Origin: an uncultured Clostridia bacterium | GTDB taxonomy: Bacteria; Bacillota; Clostridia; Christensenellales; Borkfalkiaceae | Length of the DNA: 64,000 nucleotides | Reading direction: 5' to 3' | Assembly (NCBI GenBank): GCA_947623655.1 | Contig: CANQHG010000006.1 | Location: 35,973-99,972 of the forward strand | Shown: in pieces, positions 1-9,902 of the stretch | Layout of the letters: each line of letters begins with the position of its first letter | Position numbering within the stretch: position 1 is the first letter of the stretch | Notes under the pieces: model-generated | The model's database searches: none | Seen by the model: only the letters and a program-made list of their open reading frames with translations | Told to the model about the DNA's origin: nothing | Position numbers and translations under genes: made by a program

Positions 1-2487
1 AAATTGCTCTTCCGTATATTTCCCCTCAAGTGCCTCTTTGATCGTCATCGGCTGGCCGATTTCCGCCATGAGCGAACGCAGTTTTTTGATGAAAGCTTCC
101 ACAACTGCTTCGTCATCCTTGCCGGTAATACCGAGATAACGGGCAACGTCTGCATACCGTGCCATACACTGCGGATAGGCGTACTGCGGGAATGTGCCGA
201 GCTTTGCGGGCGCTTCCGCGCTGTTGAAACGAATGACTTCTTCCAACATGAGCGCATTCGCCATGCCGTGCGCGATGTGGAAATATGACCCGAGCTTATG
301 CGCCATGGAATGACACACGCCGAGGAATGCGTTTGCAAACGCCATACCTGCCATTGTTGCCGCATTGGCAACTCTCTCCCGTGCCTCAGGATCGGCGGCA
401 CCGTTTTTGTAGGCAGAGGGCAAATAGGTAAAGAGCAATCGCAGAGCCTCTTTTGCGATTCCGTTGGTGAAATCGGTCGCCATGACGGAAGCGATCGCCT
501 CGAGTGCATGGCTCACGGCGTCGATCCCCGCACATGATGTGAGTCCTTTGGGAATATCCATCATGAGGTCGGCGTCAACGATAGCCATGTCGGGCATGAG
601 CTCATAGTCGGCAAGCGGATACTTCGTGCCAGTCTTTTCATCGGTAATGACGGCGAACGGCGTCACTTCACTCCCTGTGCCCGCCGTGGTCGGAATTGCC
701 ACGAACATGGCTTTATCCCCCATATGCGGGAACGAATACACTCTTTTTCGGATATCGGAGAACCGCATTGCCATCCCTTCGAAATCGGCCTCGGGGTGCT
801 CATACAGAACCCACATGATCTTCGCGGCATCCATAGGAGAGCCTCCGCCTACGGCGATAATGACGTCGGGCGCAAAGCTTCTCATCATTTCGAGCCCTTT
901 TTGCGTGCATGCGAGAGTGGGATCGGGTGTGACGTCAAAAAACGTCTCGTGCACAATGCCCTCTTCCTGCAAGATCTTGGTGATCGACGCGGTAAAACCA
1001 CTGTCATAGAGGAATTTATCGGTGACGATAAAGGCGCGTTCCTTGTGATAGACCTGAGCGCCGAGCTCTTTGAGCGCTACGGCAAGGCAACCGCGCTTGA
1101 AATAAACCTTTTCGGGTGCTCTGAACCAAAGCATATTTTCTCTCCTCTCTGCAACTGTCTTGATTTGAATGAGATGTTTGACGCCGACATTCTCCGATAC
1201 GGAATTTCCGCCCCACGATCCGCAACCCAGGGTGAGCGACGGCTCGAATTTAAAGTTATACAGATCTCCGATCCCTCCATGCGAAGACGGCGTATTGACG
1301 ACGATACGACACGTCCGCATAACCGTACGGAACTTTTCAAGCTTCTCTTGCCCCTCGCGCACGTTGAGATAGATGGAAGAAGTGTGTCCGAGCCCGCCGT
1401 CCTTTACAAGTCTGTCAGCCTTGGCAACGGCATCGTCGAAATCCTCTGCTCTGTACATTGCGAGCACGGGAGAAAGCTTTTCGTGTGCGAACGGCTCGGA
1501 CAAGTCGACGCTTTCCACTTCGCCGATCAAAACTCTGCTCCCTTTCGGCGCTTCAAACCCAGAAAGCTCGGCGATCGTTTCCGCGCTCTGGCCGACGATC
1601 CTCGAATTGAGTGCACCGTTGATGAACATTGTCTTTCTGACTTTCTCCGTCTCTTCGGGCGTTAAAAAATAAGCGCCGCGCTTACCCATCTCCGCCTTAA
1701 AGGTGTCGTACACGTCTTTTACAACGATAACGGACTGCTCGGATGCACAGATCATGCCGTTATCGAAAGTTTTGGAATGCAAAATCGACGAGGCAGCGAG
1801 TTTGAGGTCTGCAGTGCTGTCGATGACGGCGGGCGTATTGCCTGCACCTACGCCGATAGCGGGTTTCCCCGATGAATATGCCGCTTTCACCATACCGGGA
1901 CCGCCCGTTGCGAGGATCATATCCGCCTCGTGCATGATCATGCCCGACAGAGGGACATTGGGCTGGTCGATCCAGCCGATGATATCGTCGGGCGCACCTG
2001 CCTTGACGGCGGCCTCAAGCACAATTTTTGCCGCCTCGATCGTCGACTTTTTTGCACGCGGGTGCGGCGAAATAATGAGACCGTTTCTCGTCTTTAACGA
2101 AATGAGACATTTGAAGATCGCAGTCGACGTCGGATTAGTCGTAGGAATGACGGCGGCAAGCACGCCGATCGGTTCGGCAATACGGGTAATGCCGTACCCC
2201 TCGTCATGCTCAAGCACACCGCATGTCCGCGTGTTTTTATAGGCGTTGTAGATATATTCGGAGGCATAGTTGTTTTTGATGACTTTATCCTCGACAACGC
2301 CCATTCCCGTCTCTTCCACAGCGAGTTTGGCAAGCGGGATCCGCGCCTTATTTGCGGCCATTGCCGCTTCGAAAAAGATCTTATCGACCTGTTCCTGCGT
2401 ATAGGAAGAGTATATTTCCTGTGCGGAACGCACTCTTGTAAGAAGTTTTTTCAACGACTCTTCGTCGTTAACCATAAAATCCTTCAT
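1..2487 (-). CDS. adhE: Bifunctional acetaldehyde-CoA/alcohol dehydrogenase AdhE (3' end outside window)
   Basis: Manual minus-strand translation (absent from ORF track because no stop in window): MKDFMVNDEESLKKLLTRVRSAQEIYSSYTQEQVDKIFF...PIGVLAAVIPTTNPTSTAIFK...GTGSEVTPFAVITD...HSMAHKLGSYFHIAHGMANA; GGGAG upstream of ATG at 2487. Confidence 0.95.
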   Translation of the reverse strand, partial: MKDFMVNDEESLKKLLTRVRSAQEIYSSYTQEQVDKIFFEAAMAANKARIPLAKLAVEETGMGVVEDKVIKNNYASEYIYNAYKNTRTCGVLEHDEGYGITRIAEPIGVLAAVIPTTNPTSTAIFKCLISLKTRNGLIISPHPRAKKSTIEAAKIVLEAAVKAGAPDDIIGWIDQPNVPLSGMIMHEADMILATGGPGMVKAAYSSGKPAIGVGAGNTPAVIDSTADLKLAASSILHSKTFDNGMICASEQSVIVVKDVYDTFKAEMGKRGAYFLTPEETEKVRKTMFINGALNSRIVGQSAETIAELSGFEAPKGSRVLIGEVESVDLSEPFAHEKLSPVLAMYRAEDFDDAVAKADRLVKDGGLGHTSSIYLNVREGQEKLEKFRTVMRTCRIVVNTPSSHGGIGDLYNFKFEPSLTLGCGSWGGNSVSENVGVKHLIQIKTVAERRENMLWFRAPEKVYFKRGCLAVALKELGAQVYHKERAFIVTDKFLYDSGFTASITKILQEEGIVHETFFDVTPDPTLACTQKGLEMMRSFAPDVIIAVGGGSPMDAAKIMWVLYEHPEADFEGMAMRFSDIRKRVYSFPHMGDKAMFVAIPTTAGTGSEVTPFAVITDEKTGTKYPLADYELMPDMAIVDADLMMDIPKGLTSCAGIDAVSHALEAIASVMATDFTNGIAKEALRLLFTYLPSAYKNGAADPEARERVANAATMAGMAFANAFLGVCHSMAHKLGSYFHIAHGMANALMLEEVIRFNSAEAPAKLGTFPQYAYPQCMARYADVARYLGITGKDDEAVVEAFIKKLRSLMAEIGQPMTIKEALEGKYTEEQF

Positions 2488-2519
2488 ACTGTCTCCCATT
2501 CCATAAATTTGTTGTCTTA

Positions 2520-2548
2520 ATCATAGCAAATATTCCCAAAAAAGTCAA
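2520..2548 (-). promoter_or_regulatory. SigA-type promoter for adhE (TTGACT-N17-TATGAT)
   Basis: Minus-strand TTGACT (2548-2543), 17-nt spacer, TATGAT (2525-2520). Confidence 0.6.
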
Positions 2549-2595
2549 TATCCACACATGAAATTTCAAAAAAGATAGGAGCCTCGCTTTATGAA

Positions 2596-2620
2596 TGAAA
2601 AACCCGCCGAAAAGGCGGGT
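2596..2620 (-). terminator. Intrinsic terminator downstream of sigma-remnant ORF
   Basis: ACCCGCC-TTTTC-GGCGGGT followed by TTTT on minus strand. Confidence 0.7.
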
Positions 2621-2686
2621 AATTAACAATATTTTAAGGAAATAAGATAAATGAGATTCTAATATAGAAAATTGACTTAAAGTTTT

Positions 2687-3427
2687 TCACTGTTTCCCCC
2701 ATTCGTGAATATCCGGAATATGATCGTCCGTAAATTTCACTTCCGCAACATAGAGACAATGCGAACCGTATACGGCGGCATACGGATTGTTATGCACATA
2801 TTCGTTTTCCTTTTCAACGTCGAGAAAGAACGTCATTTCAAGAACAGATCCTCCCTCAATGTCGAATTGATACAAATTTACGCCGGAACCGATGTCTCTT
2901 TGAGGCTTTCCGATGAGTCGGTCAACTTCGTCGAGGCTCATGCCGACCTTGATCTTTTTGTATTGTTCCACTGTCGGCAATTCTTTTTTATCCTCAAACT
3001 TCAAATCATCGACAAGATGAAGCAGAATGATCTGAATATCTTCATCGGACACAAACCTTTGCATGTCAGCGATCAGCGCCTCAAACCCGTCGTTTGCAAA
3101 TTCTGTGTTTTCGGCCCGATTATCCTCATCATAAAGTCCCCTTTCATCCCAATAAACAACTTTTTTGTGATCGCATTGAGCGCAAGATTTTTGACGCTCG
3201 CCGTCAGATACGATCTCACCGAGGTGCCAACCGCGGAAGCGTGGCCGAAAAACTGCACAAAGGTCTCCTGTACGACATCTTCGATCTCCGCCTTATCTTT
3301 CAGATATCTTGCCGTGACAAAAAAGACCAAGAGCTTATACTTGGCATAAAGATATTGAAATGTGGCCTTGGGTTCGGTCGGACGATCGGAATGAAACGCC
3401 CTGAAAAGCCGTTTTTCGTCCGTTATG
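2687..3427 (-). pseudogene. ECF RNA polymerase sigma factor remnant (region 2 intact, -1 frameshift, region 4 truncated and joined to an SmpA/BamE-like tail)
   Basis: Frame 1: (ATA)TDEKRLFRAFHSDRPTEPKATFQYLYAKYKLLVFFVTARYLKDKAEIEDVVQETFVQFF...VKNLALNAITKK; -1 frame: VVYWDERGLYDEDNRAENTEFANDGFEALIADMQRFVSDEDIQIILLHLVDDLKFEDKKEL...KIKVGMSLDEVDRLIGKPQRD. Confidence 0.65.
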
Positions 3428-3446
3428 TTCGGTTATCCTTTCATTT

Positions 3447-3479
3447 TATAAGACAATGTACATGTCAAAAAAGTTTCAA
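3447..3479 (-). promoter_or_regulatory. ECF-type promoter (TGAAAC...GTCTTATA) upstream of the sigma gene
   Basis: Minus-strand TTGAAACTTTTTTGACATGTACATTGTCTTATA, resembling autoregulated ECF promoters. Confidence 0.5.
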
Positions 3480-3550
3480 TTCGATAAAATTTTTCTATGA
3501 AAAAACAGCTTTCGGATGGGAAAGCCGTTTTATTCTGTATAGAGCACAAC

Positions 3551-6175
<2,625 letters not shown>

Positions 6176-6221
6176 TTTGACACCCGAAATGTTGTTGTCA
6201 CAAACAAAGTGAACACTCAAG

Positions 6222-6250
6222 ATTATATCCCTTTTTTTTGCCGTTGTCAA
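6222..6250 (-). promoter_or_regulatory. Consensus SigA promoter for valS (TTGACA-N17-TATAAT)
   Basis: Minus-strand GTTGACAACGGCAAAAAAAAGGGATATAATC. Confidence 0.85.
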
Positions 6251-6273
6251 CAAAAGAGAGCGGGGCATACAAT
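6244..6273 (+). promoter_or_regulatory. Divergent promoter for ABC importer operon (TTGTCA-N18-TACAAT)
   Basis: TTGTCA at 6244-6249, TACAAT at 6268-6273; overlaps valS -35. Confidence 0.5.
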
Positions 6274-6302
6274 GTATTATCCTAAATTTTACGGAGTGAA
6301 AT

Positions 6303-7298
6303 ATGAAAAAATTTTTTGCGATCCTCGGAGCGGCGCTCTTTGCCCTCCTTCCCCTCTCTGCCTGCGGCGGAGATAACGACGGCGGACTCACCAAGATCCG
6401 CCTCAATGAAGTGACCCATTCCGTTTTTTATGCCCCGATGTACCTTGCCGACTCTCTCGGCTTTTTTAAAGACGAGGGGATCGAGATAGAACTTACGAAC
6501 GGCGGCGGAGCCGATAAAGTGATGACGGCCGTCCTGTCGGGAGACGCGGAGATCGGTTTCTGCGGTCCCGAGGCGGCGTTTTACGTTGCGACGGGCGGCA
6601 CGAGCGATACCCCCACCGTTTTTGCGCAGCTCACCATGCGCGACGGGTCTTTCCTCGTCGGCAGAGAACCCGAACCCGACTTCAAATGGGAAAACCTGTC
6701 CGGCAAAGAAATTCTTGCGGGCAGACAGGGCGGCGTACCCGCAATGACCTTTGAATACATCTTAAAAGAACGCGGCGCCGAAAACTACAAACTCAACTTC
6801 GACGTCGCTTTCAATAACATGACGGCGGCGTTTATCGAGGGCACGGCAAACTACTGTACGATGTTCGAACCCGTCGCTTCGGAAGTGCAGGCGGCCGGCA
6901 ACGGGTATATCGTGGCGGCTGTAGGCGAAGCGAGCGGCGAAGTCCCCTACACAAGCTATATCGCCAAAAAATCGTGGCTGAATTCCAACACCGATACGGT
7001 GAAAGGGTTTCTCCGCGCCATGCTCAAGGCCGTGAAGTATGCTCGGGAAGAGACGCCCGAAAAGATCGCCGAGGGATTGACGGGAGCTTTTCCCGATACC
7101 ACCCTCGCCTCTCTGGCAACAAGCGTGCGGAGCTATCAGGGCATTGACGCATGGGCAGGCGATATGCAGATCACCGAAAAGAGCTACAACAGGCTTCTCG
7201 ACATCATCGAAGAAGCGGGCGAACTTACAGAGCGTATTCCCTTTACGACGATCGCCGACAATACTTTGGTCAAGGAAGTCTATCAAGAACTCTTCTGA
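6303..7298 (+). CDS. ABC transporter substrate-binding lipoprotein (NMT1/SsuA/ThiY-like)
   Basis: Lipoprotein signal MKKFFAILGAALFALLPLSACGG; HSVFYAPMYLADSLGFFKDEGIEIEL; followed by ATPase and permease. Confidence 0.9.
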   Translation: MKKFFAILGAALFALLPLSACGGDNDGGLTKIRLNEVTHSVFYAPMYLADSLGFFKDEGIEIELTNGGGADKVMTAVLSGDAEIGFCGPEAAFYVATGGTSDTPTVFAQLTMRDGSFLVGREPEPDFKWENLSGKEILAGRQGGVPAMTFEYILKERGAENYKLNFDVAFNNMTAAFIEGTANYCTMFEPVASEVQAAGNGYIVAAVGEASGEVPYTSYIAKKSWLNSNTDTVKGFLRAMLKAVKYAREETPEKIAEGLTGAFPDTTLASLATSVRSYQGIDAWAGDMQITEKSYNRLLDIIEEAGELTERIPFTTIADNTLVKEVYQELF

Positions 7299-7320
7299 CA
7301 GATGAAAAGAAGGCACGCCT

Positions 7321-8058
7321 ATGAAAAACGAAATTCTGCGCTTTGATAACGTAACGCTTACCTACCACACAAAACGCGGAGAGACGACGGCGGCCGACGA
7401 TCTCACCTTCTCCGTGCGGGAGGGTGAATTTGTCGCCATCATCGGCCCCTCGGGTTGCGGTAAAACCACTCTCCTTTCGCTCGCGGCGGGATTGCTTGTC
7501 CCCTCGGGCGGTAAAGTGACAAGGCATGGAAGCTGTGGCTACATGCTGCAAAAAGATGAACTTTTCCCGTGGCGCACCATCGAAAAAAACATTTACTTGC
7601 CTCTTGAAATAAAGCGGCAAAACACGGCAGAGCGAAGAAAACAGGCGCAAGAGCTTGCCAAAAAATACGGGCTTGCCGACTTTTTACAGAGCTATCCGCC
7701 ACAGCTTTCCGGCGGAATGCGGCAGAGAGCGGCGCTCATCAGAACGCTAGCGACCGAGCCCGATATCCTGCTTCTCGACGAGCCCTTTTCTGCACTCGAC
7801 TATCAGACCCGTCTTAATGTGTGCGAAGATGTATCCTCGATCATCAGAAGCGAACAAAAAACGGCGCTGCTCATCACGCACGACATCTCTGAAGCGGTCT
7901 CTCTTGCCGACCGCGTGATCGTGCTCACAAAGCGGCCCGCCAGAGTTGCCTTTGAGCACGAACTTGACTTCGGCGATGAAACCCGTCCGATCAAGAGACG
8001 GGAGAAACCGCAATTTTCTACATGGTTTGAGATCTTGTGGAAGGAGTTAAACGCATGA
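7321..8058 (+). CDS. ABC transporter ATP-binding protein (SsuB/TauB-like)
   Basis: Walker A GPSGCGKTTLL, signature LSGGMRQRAALIRTL, Walker B DILLLDEPFSALD. Confidence 0.95.
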   Translation: MKNEILRFDNVTLTYHTKRGETTAADDLTFSVREGEFVAIIGPSGCGKTTLLSLAAGLLVPSGGKVTRHGSCGYMLQKDELFPWRTIEKNIYLPLEIKRQNTAERRKQAQELAKKYGLADFLQSYPPQLSGGMRQRAALIRTLATEPDILLLDEPFSALDYQTRLNVCEDVSSIIRSEQKTALLITHDISEAVSLADRVIVLTKRPARVAFEHELDFGDETRPIKRREKPQFSTWFEILWKELNA

Positions 8059-8861
8059 AACACGAATTTTCCAGAGAGCACAGGCAATATCTTGCCAAGA
8101 AAAAAAGAAATCTCGCCCTCGTGTGGGCGTTGCGCCTTGGCATTCTCGCACTTTTTATCGGGTTGTGGGAAAGCATTACCGCGCTTGGCCTTGTCGATCC
8201 TTTTCTCATGAGTTCCCCCTCGCGTATCTGCAAAACGATCGCTTCGCTGTATCGTGACGGTTCCCTCTTCTATCACATCGGCGTGACGCTTCTCGAAACG
8301 CTCATCGGTTTTGCGATCGCCGTGGTGCTCGGTTGTGTCATCGCGCTTGCGCTGTGGTGGAGCGAAACGCTCAAAAAAGTGCTCGAGCCCTATATCGTCG
8401 TGCTGAATGCCCTGCCCAAGATCGCGCTCGGCCCTCTCATCATCATTTGGTTCGGTACGGGAAGCGAAGCGATCGTCTTCATGACCGTCCTCGTCGGTAT
8501 CATCGTCGCGACGCTGCATATGCTGAGTGCCTTTTTGGCGACAGACAACAACAAAGTACTCCTTCTCCGCTCAATGGGCGCGAGCAAATTTCAGATCTTG
8601 TTCAAGCTCGTGATTCCCTCTTCGCTTCCGTCTTTCATATCTATGCTGAAAGTCAATGTCGGCATGGCGTGGATCGGCTCCATCATGGGAGAATACATCG
8701 TATCAAGGGCGGGGCTGGGGTATCTGATCGTTTACGGCGGGCAAGTGTTTAAACTTGACCTTGTGATGAGCGCTACCTGCATCCTTTGTATTTTGGCGGC
8801 GGGTATGTATTTTCTTGTCGTGCTTCTCGAAAAGTTGATCGTAAAGGACGCAAAGAGCTGA
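8055..8861 (+). CDS. ABC transporter permease (SsuC/TauC-like)
   Basis: Start ATG overlaps ATPase stop (ATGA); hydrophobic permease with EAA-like loop SMGASKFQILFKLVIPSSLPSFISMLK. Confidence 0.92.
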   Translation: MKHEFSREHRQYLAKKKRNLALVWALRLGILALFIGLWESITALGLVDPFLMSSPSRICKTIASLYRDGSLFYHIGVTLLETLIGFAIAVVLGCVIALALWWSETLKKVLEPYIVVLNALPKIALGPLIIIWFGTGSEAIVFMTVLVGIIVATLHMLSAFLATDNNKVLLLRSMGASKFQILFKLVIPSSLPSFISMLKVNVGMAWIGSIMGEYIVSRAGLGYLIVYGGQVFKLDLVMSATCILCILAAGMYFLVVLLEKLIVKDAKS

Positions 8862-9761
8862 AAAAAACAAACCCGCACAGCCGATCACGGGATAGAGATG
8901 TGCCACGATCCCCTTAAGTCCTATCCGAGAAAGACAAAAAGCCGCAAGGAGCGTTATTGCCTTTGCGGCAATTTTCTTTTTCCCGCGCAACGCGCGGCAT
9001 GCGGAAAAGGGCGTGTAAAGAGACGACACGAGCGAGGTGATGATGGCAAGTCCAACGGCAACGGAAAAAATCTTTCCTCCCGCGACCGCCATGAACGGCA
9101 TCTCCGCAAAAAGCGCGTTCGCGCCATTATGGTAGACGCTTCCCAAAATTCCGACGGCTGCCGCAGCGATGAGTGCGGCAGCCAGAAAAGAGGAAAAAAC
9201 CGGACGCCGCATATCCTTGCCCGCATCCATCAGCACGGGCGCCATCAAAAAAGCGTTCATACCCGCATAGAGCAACCAACCCCACTTCTCTGAAGCCGCA
9301 CGGGGATAGAAGAAATCGAAACCGCCGCGGGAATAAAACAAGACAAATCCGAGAAGAAGAGGAACAAGAACCAAATTCAACTTCGAGATTCCGTCCGTGC
9401 CCCGTTCAAGAATAAATACGGAGACCGTGAGACCGACGAGCGATAAAAGAGGTGCAAAAGACGGAAGCAGCGCGTCGAGTCCCGCAAGCATTCCCGCAGA
9501 GGAAATAAAGGCGCATAACAGTATGCATACGCGTACAACGATCGCCCCCTTTTTCAAGAGTGCAAGAACACCCGAAAATCCGCCGTATTTTTTCCCGAGC
9601 CGCAAATATAAGACGCAGAGCAGAAAAAACAGGGCGCAAGAAAATACGAGAGGCTTTAAAAAGCGCTCATAGCCGAAAAAACGCACGAGTTCCGCTCCCG
9701 TGATAAATCCCGCCCCGATCGTCCCGCCGACAATAAAAAATGCTCCGCGCAGTACTCCCAT
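8703..9761 (-). CDS. YkvI-like multi-TM membrane protein (putative LeuT-fold transporter)
   Basis: MGVLRGAFFIVGGTIGAGFITGAELVRFFGYE..., multiple TM segments. Confidence 0.75.
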   Translation of the reverse strand: MGVLRGAFFIVGGTIGAGFITGAELVRFFGYERFLKPLVFSCALFFLLCVLYLRLGKKYGGFSGVLALLKKGAIVVRVCILLCAFISSAGMLAGLDALLPSFAPLLSLVGLTVSVFILERGTDGISKLNLVLVPLLLGFVLFYSRGGFDFFYPRAASEKWGWLLYAGMNAFLMAPVLMDAGKDMRRPVFSSFLAAALIAAAAVGILGSVYHNGANALFAEMPFMAVAGGKIFSVAVGLAIITSLVSSLYTPFSACRALRGKKKIAAKAITLLAAFCLSRIGLKGIVAHLYPVIGCAGLFFSALCVLYDQLFEKHDKKIHTRRQNTKDAGSAHHKVKFKHLPAVNDQIPQPRP

Positions 9762-9771
9762 CGGAATGTTC

Positions 9772-9784
9772 TATGTCAGACACA
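9772..9784. repeat. Degenerate copy (a) of dispersed palindromic motif: TATGTCAGACACA
   Basis: Matches core TATGTCWGACATA with one arm degenerate. Confidence 0.5.
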
Positions 9785-9820
9785 GGTTATTTTATGAAAA
9801 AATTTTGGTTTTTTTGAAAA

Positions 9821-9843
9821 ATTATGTCAGACATAGTACTCTG
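9821..9843 (+). repeat. Dispersed palindromic motif copy (b): ATTATGTCAGACATAGTACTCTG
   Basis: Direct reading; adjacent to -35 of the PadR-like gene. Confidence 0.85.
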
Positions 9844-9847
9844 CCTA

Positions 9848-9876
9848 TTGACAAAAAACGAAATTTGTAGTATAAT
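9848..9876 (+). promoter_or_regulatory. Consensus SigA promoter (TTGACA-N17-TATAAT) for PadR-like gene
   Basis: TTGACAAAAAACGAAATTTGTAGTATAAT. Confidence 0.85.
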
Positions 9877-9902
9877 AAGGGAAATGCGATAAGGAGGAAA
9901 TC

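Noticed and set aside
724-1665. 313-aa plus-strand ORF
   Set aside because: Antisense shadow of adhE.
2599-2620. Hairpin as riboswitch upstream of adhE
   Set aside because: Stem-loop plus T-run fits a terminator of the upstream sigma remnant, and the adhE promoter lies downstream of it.
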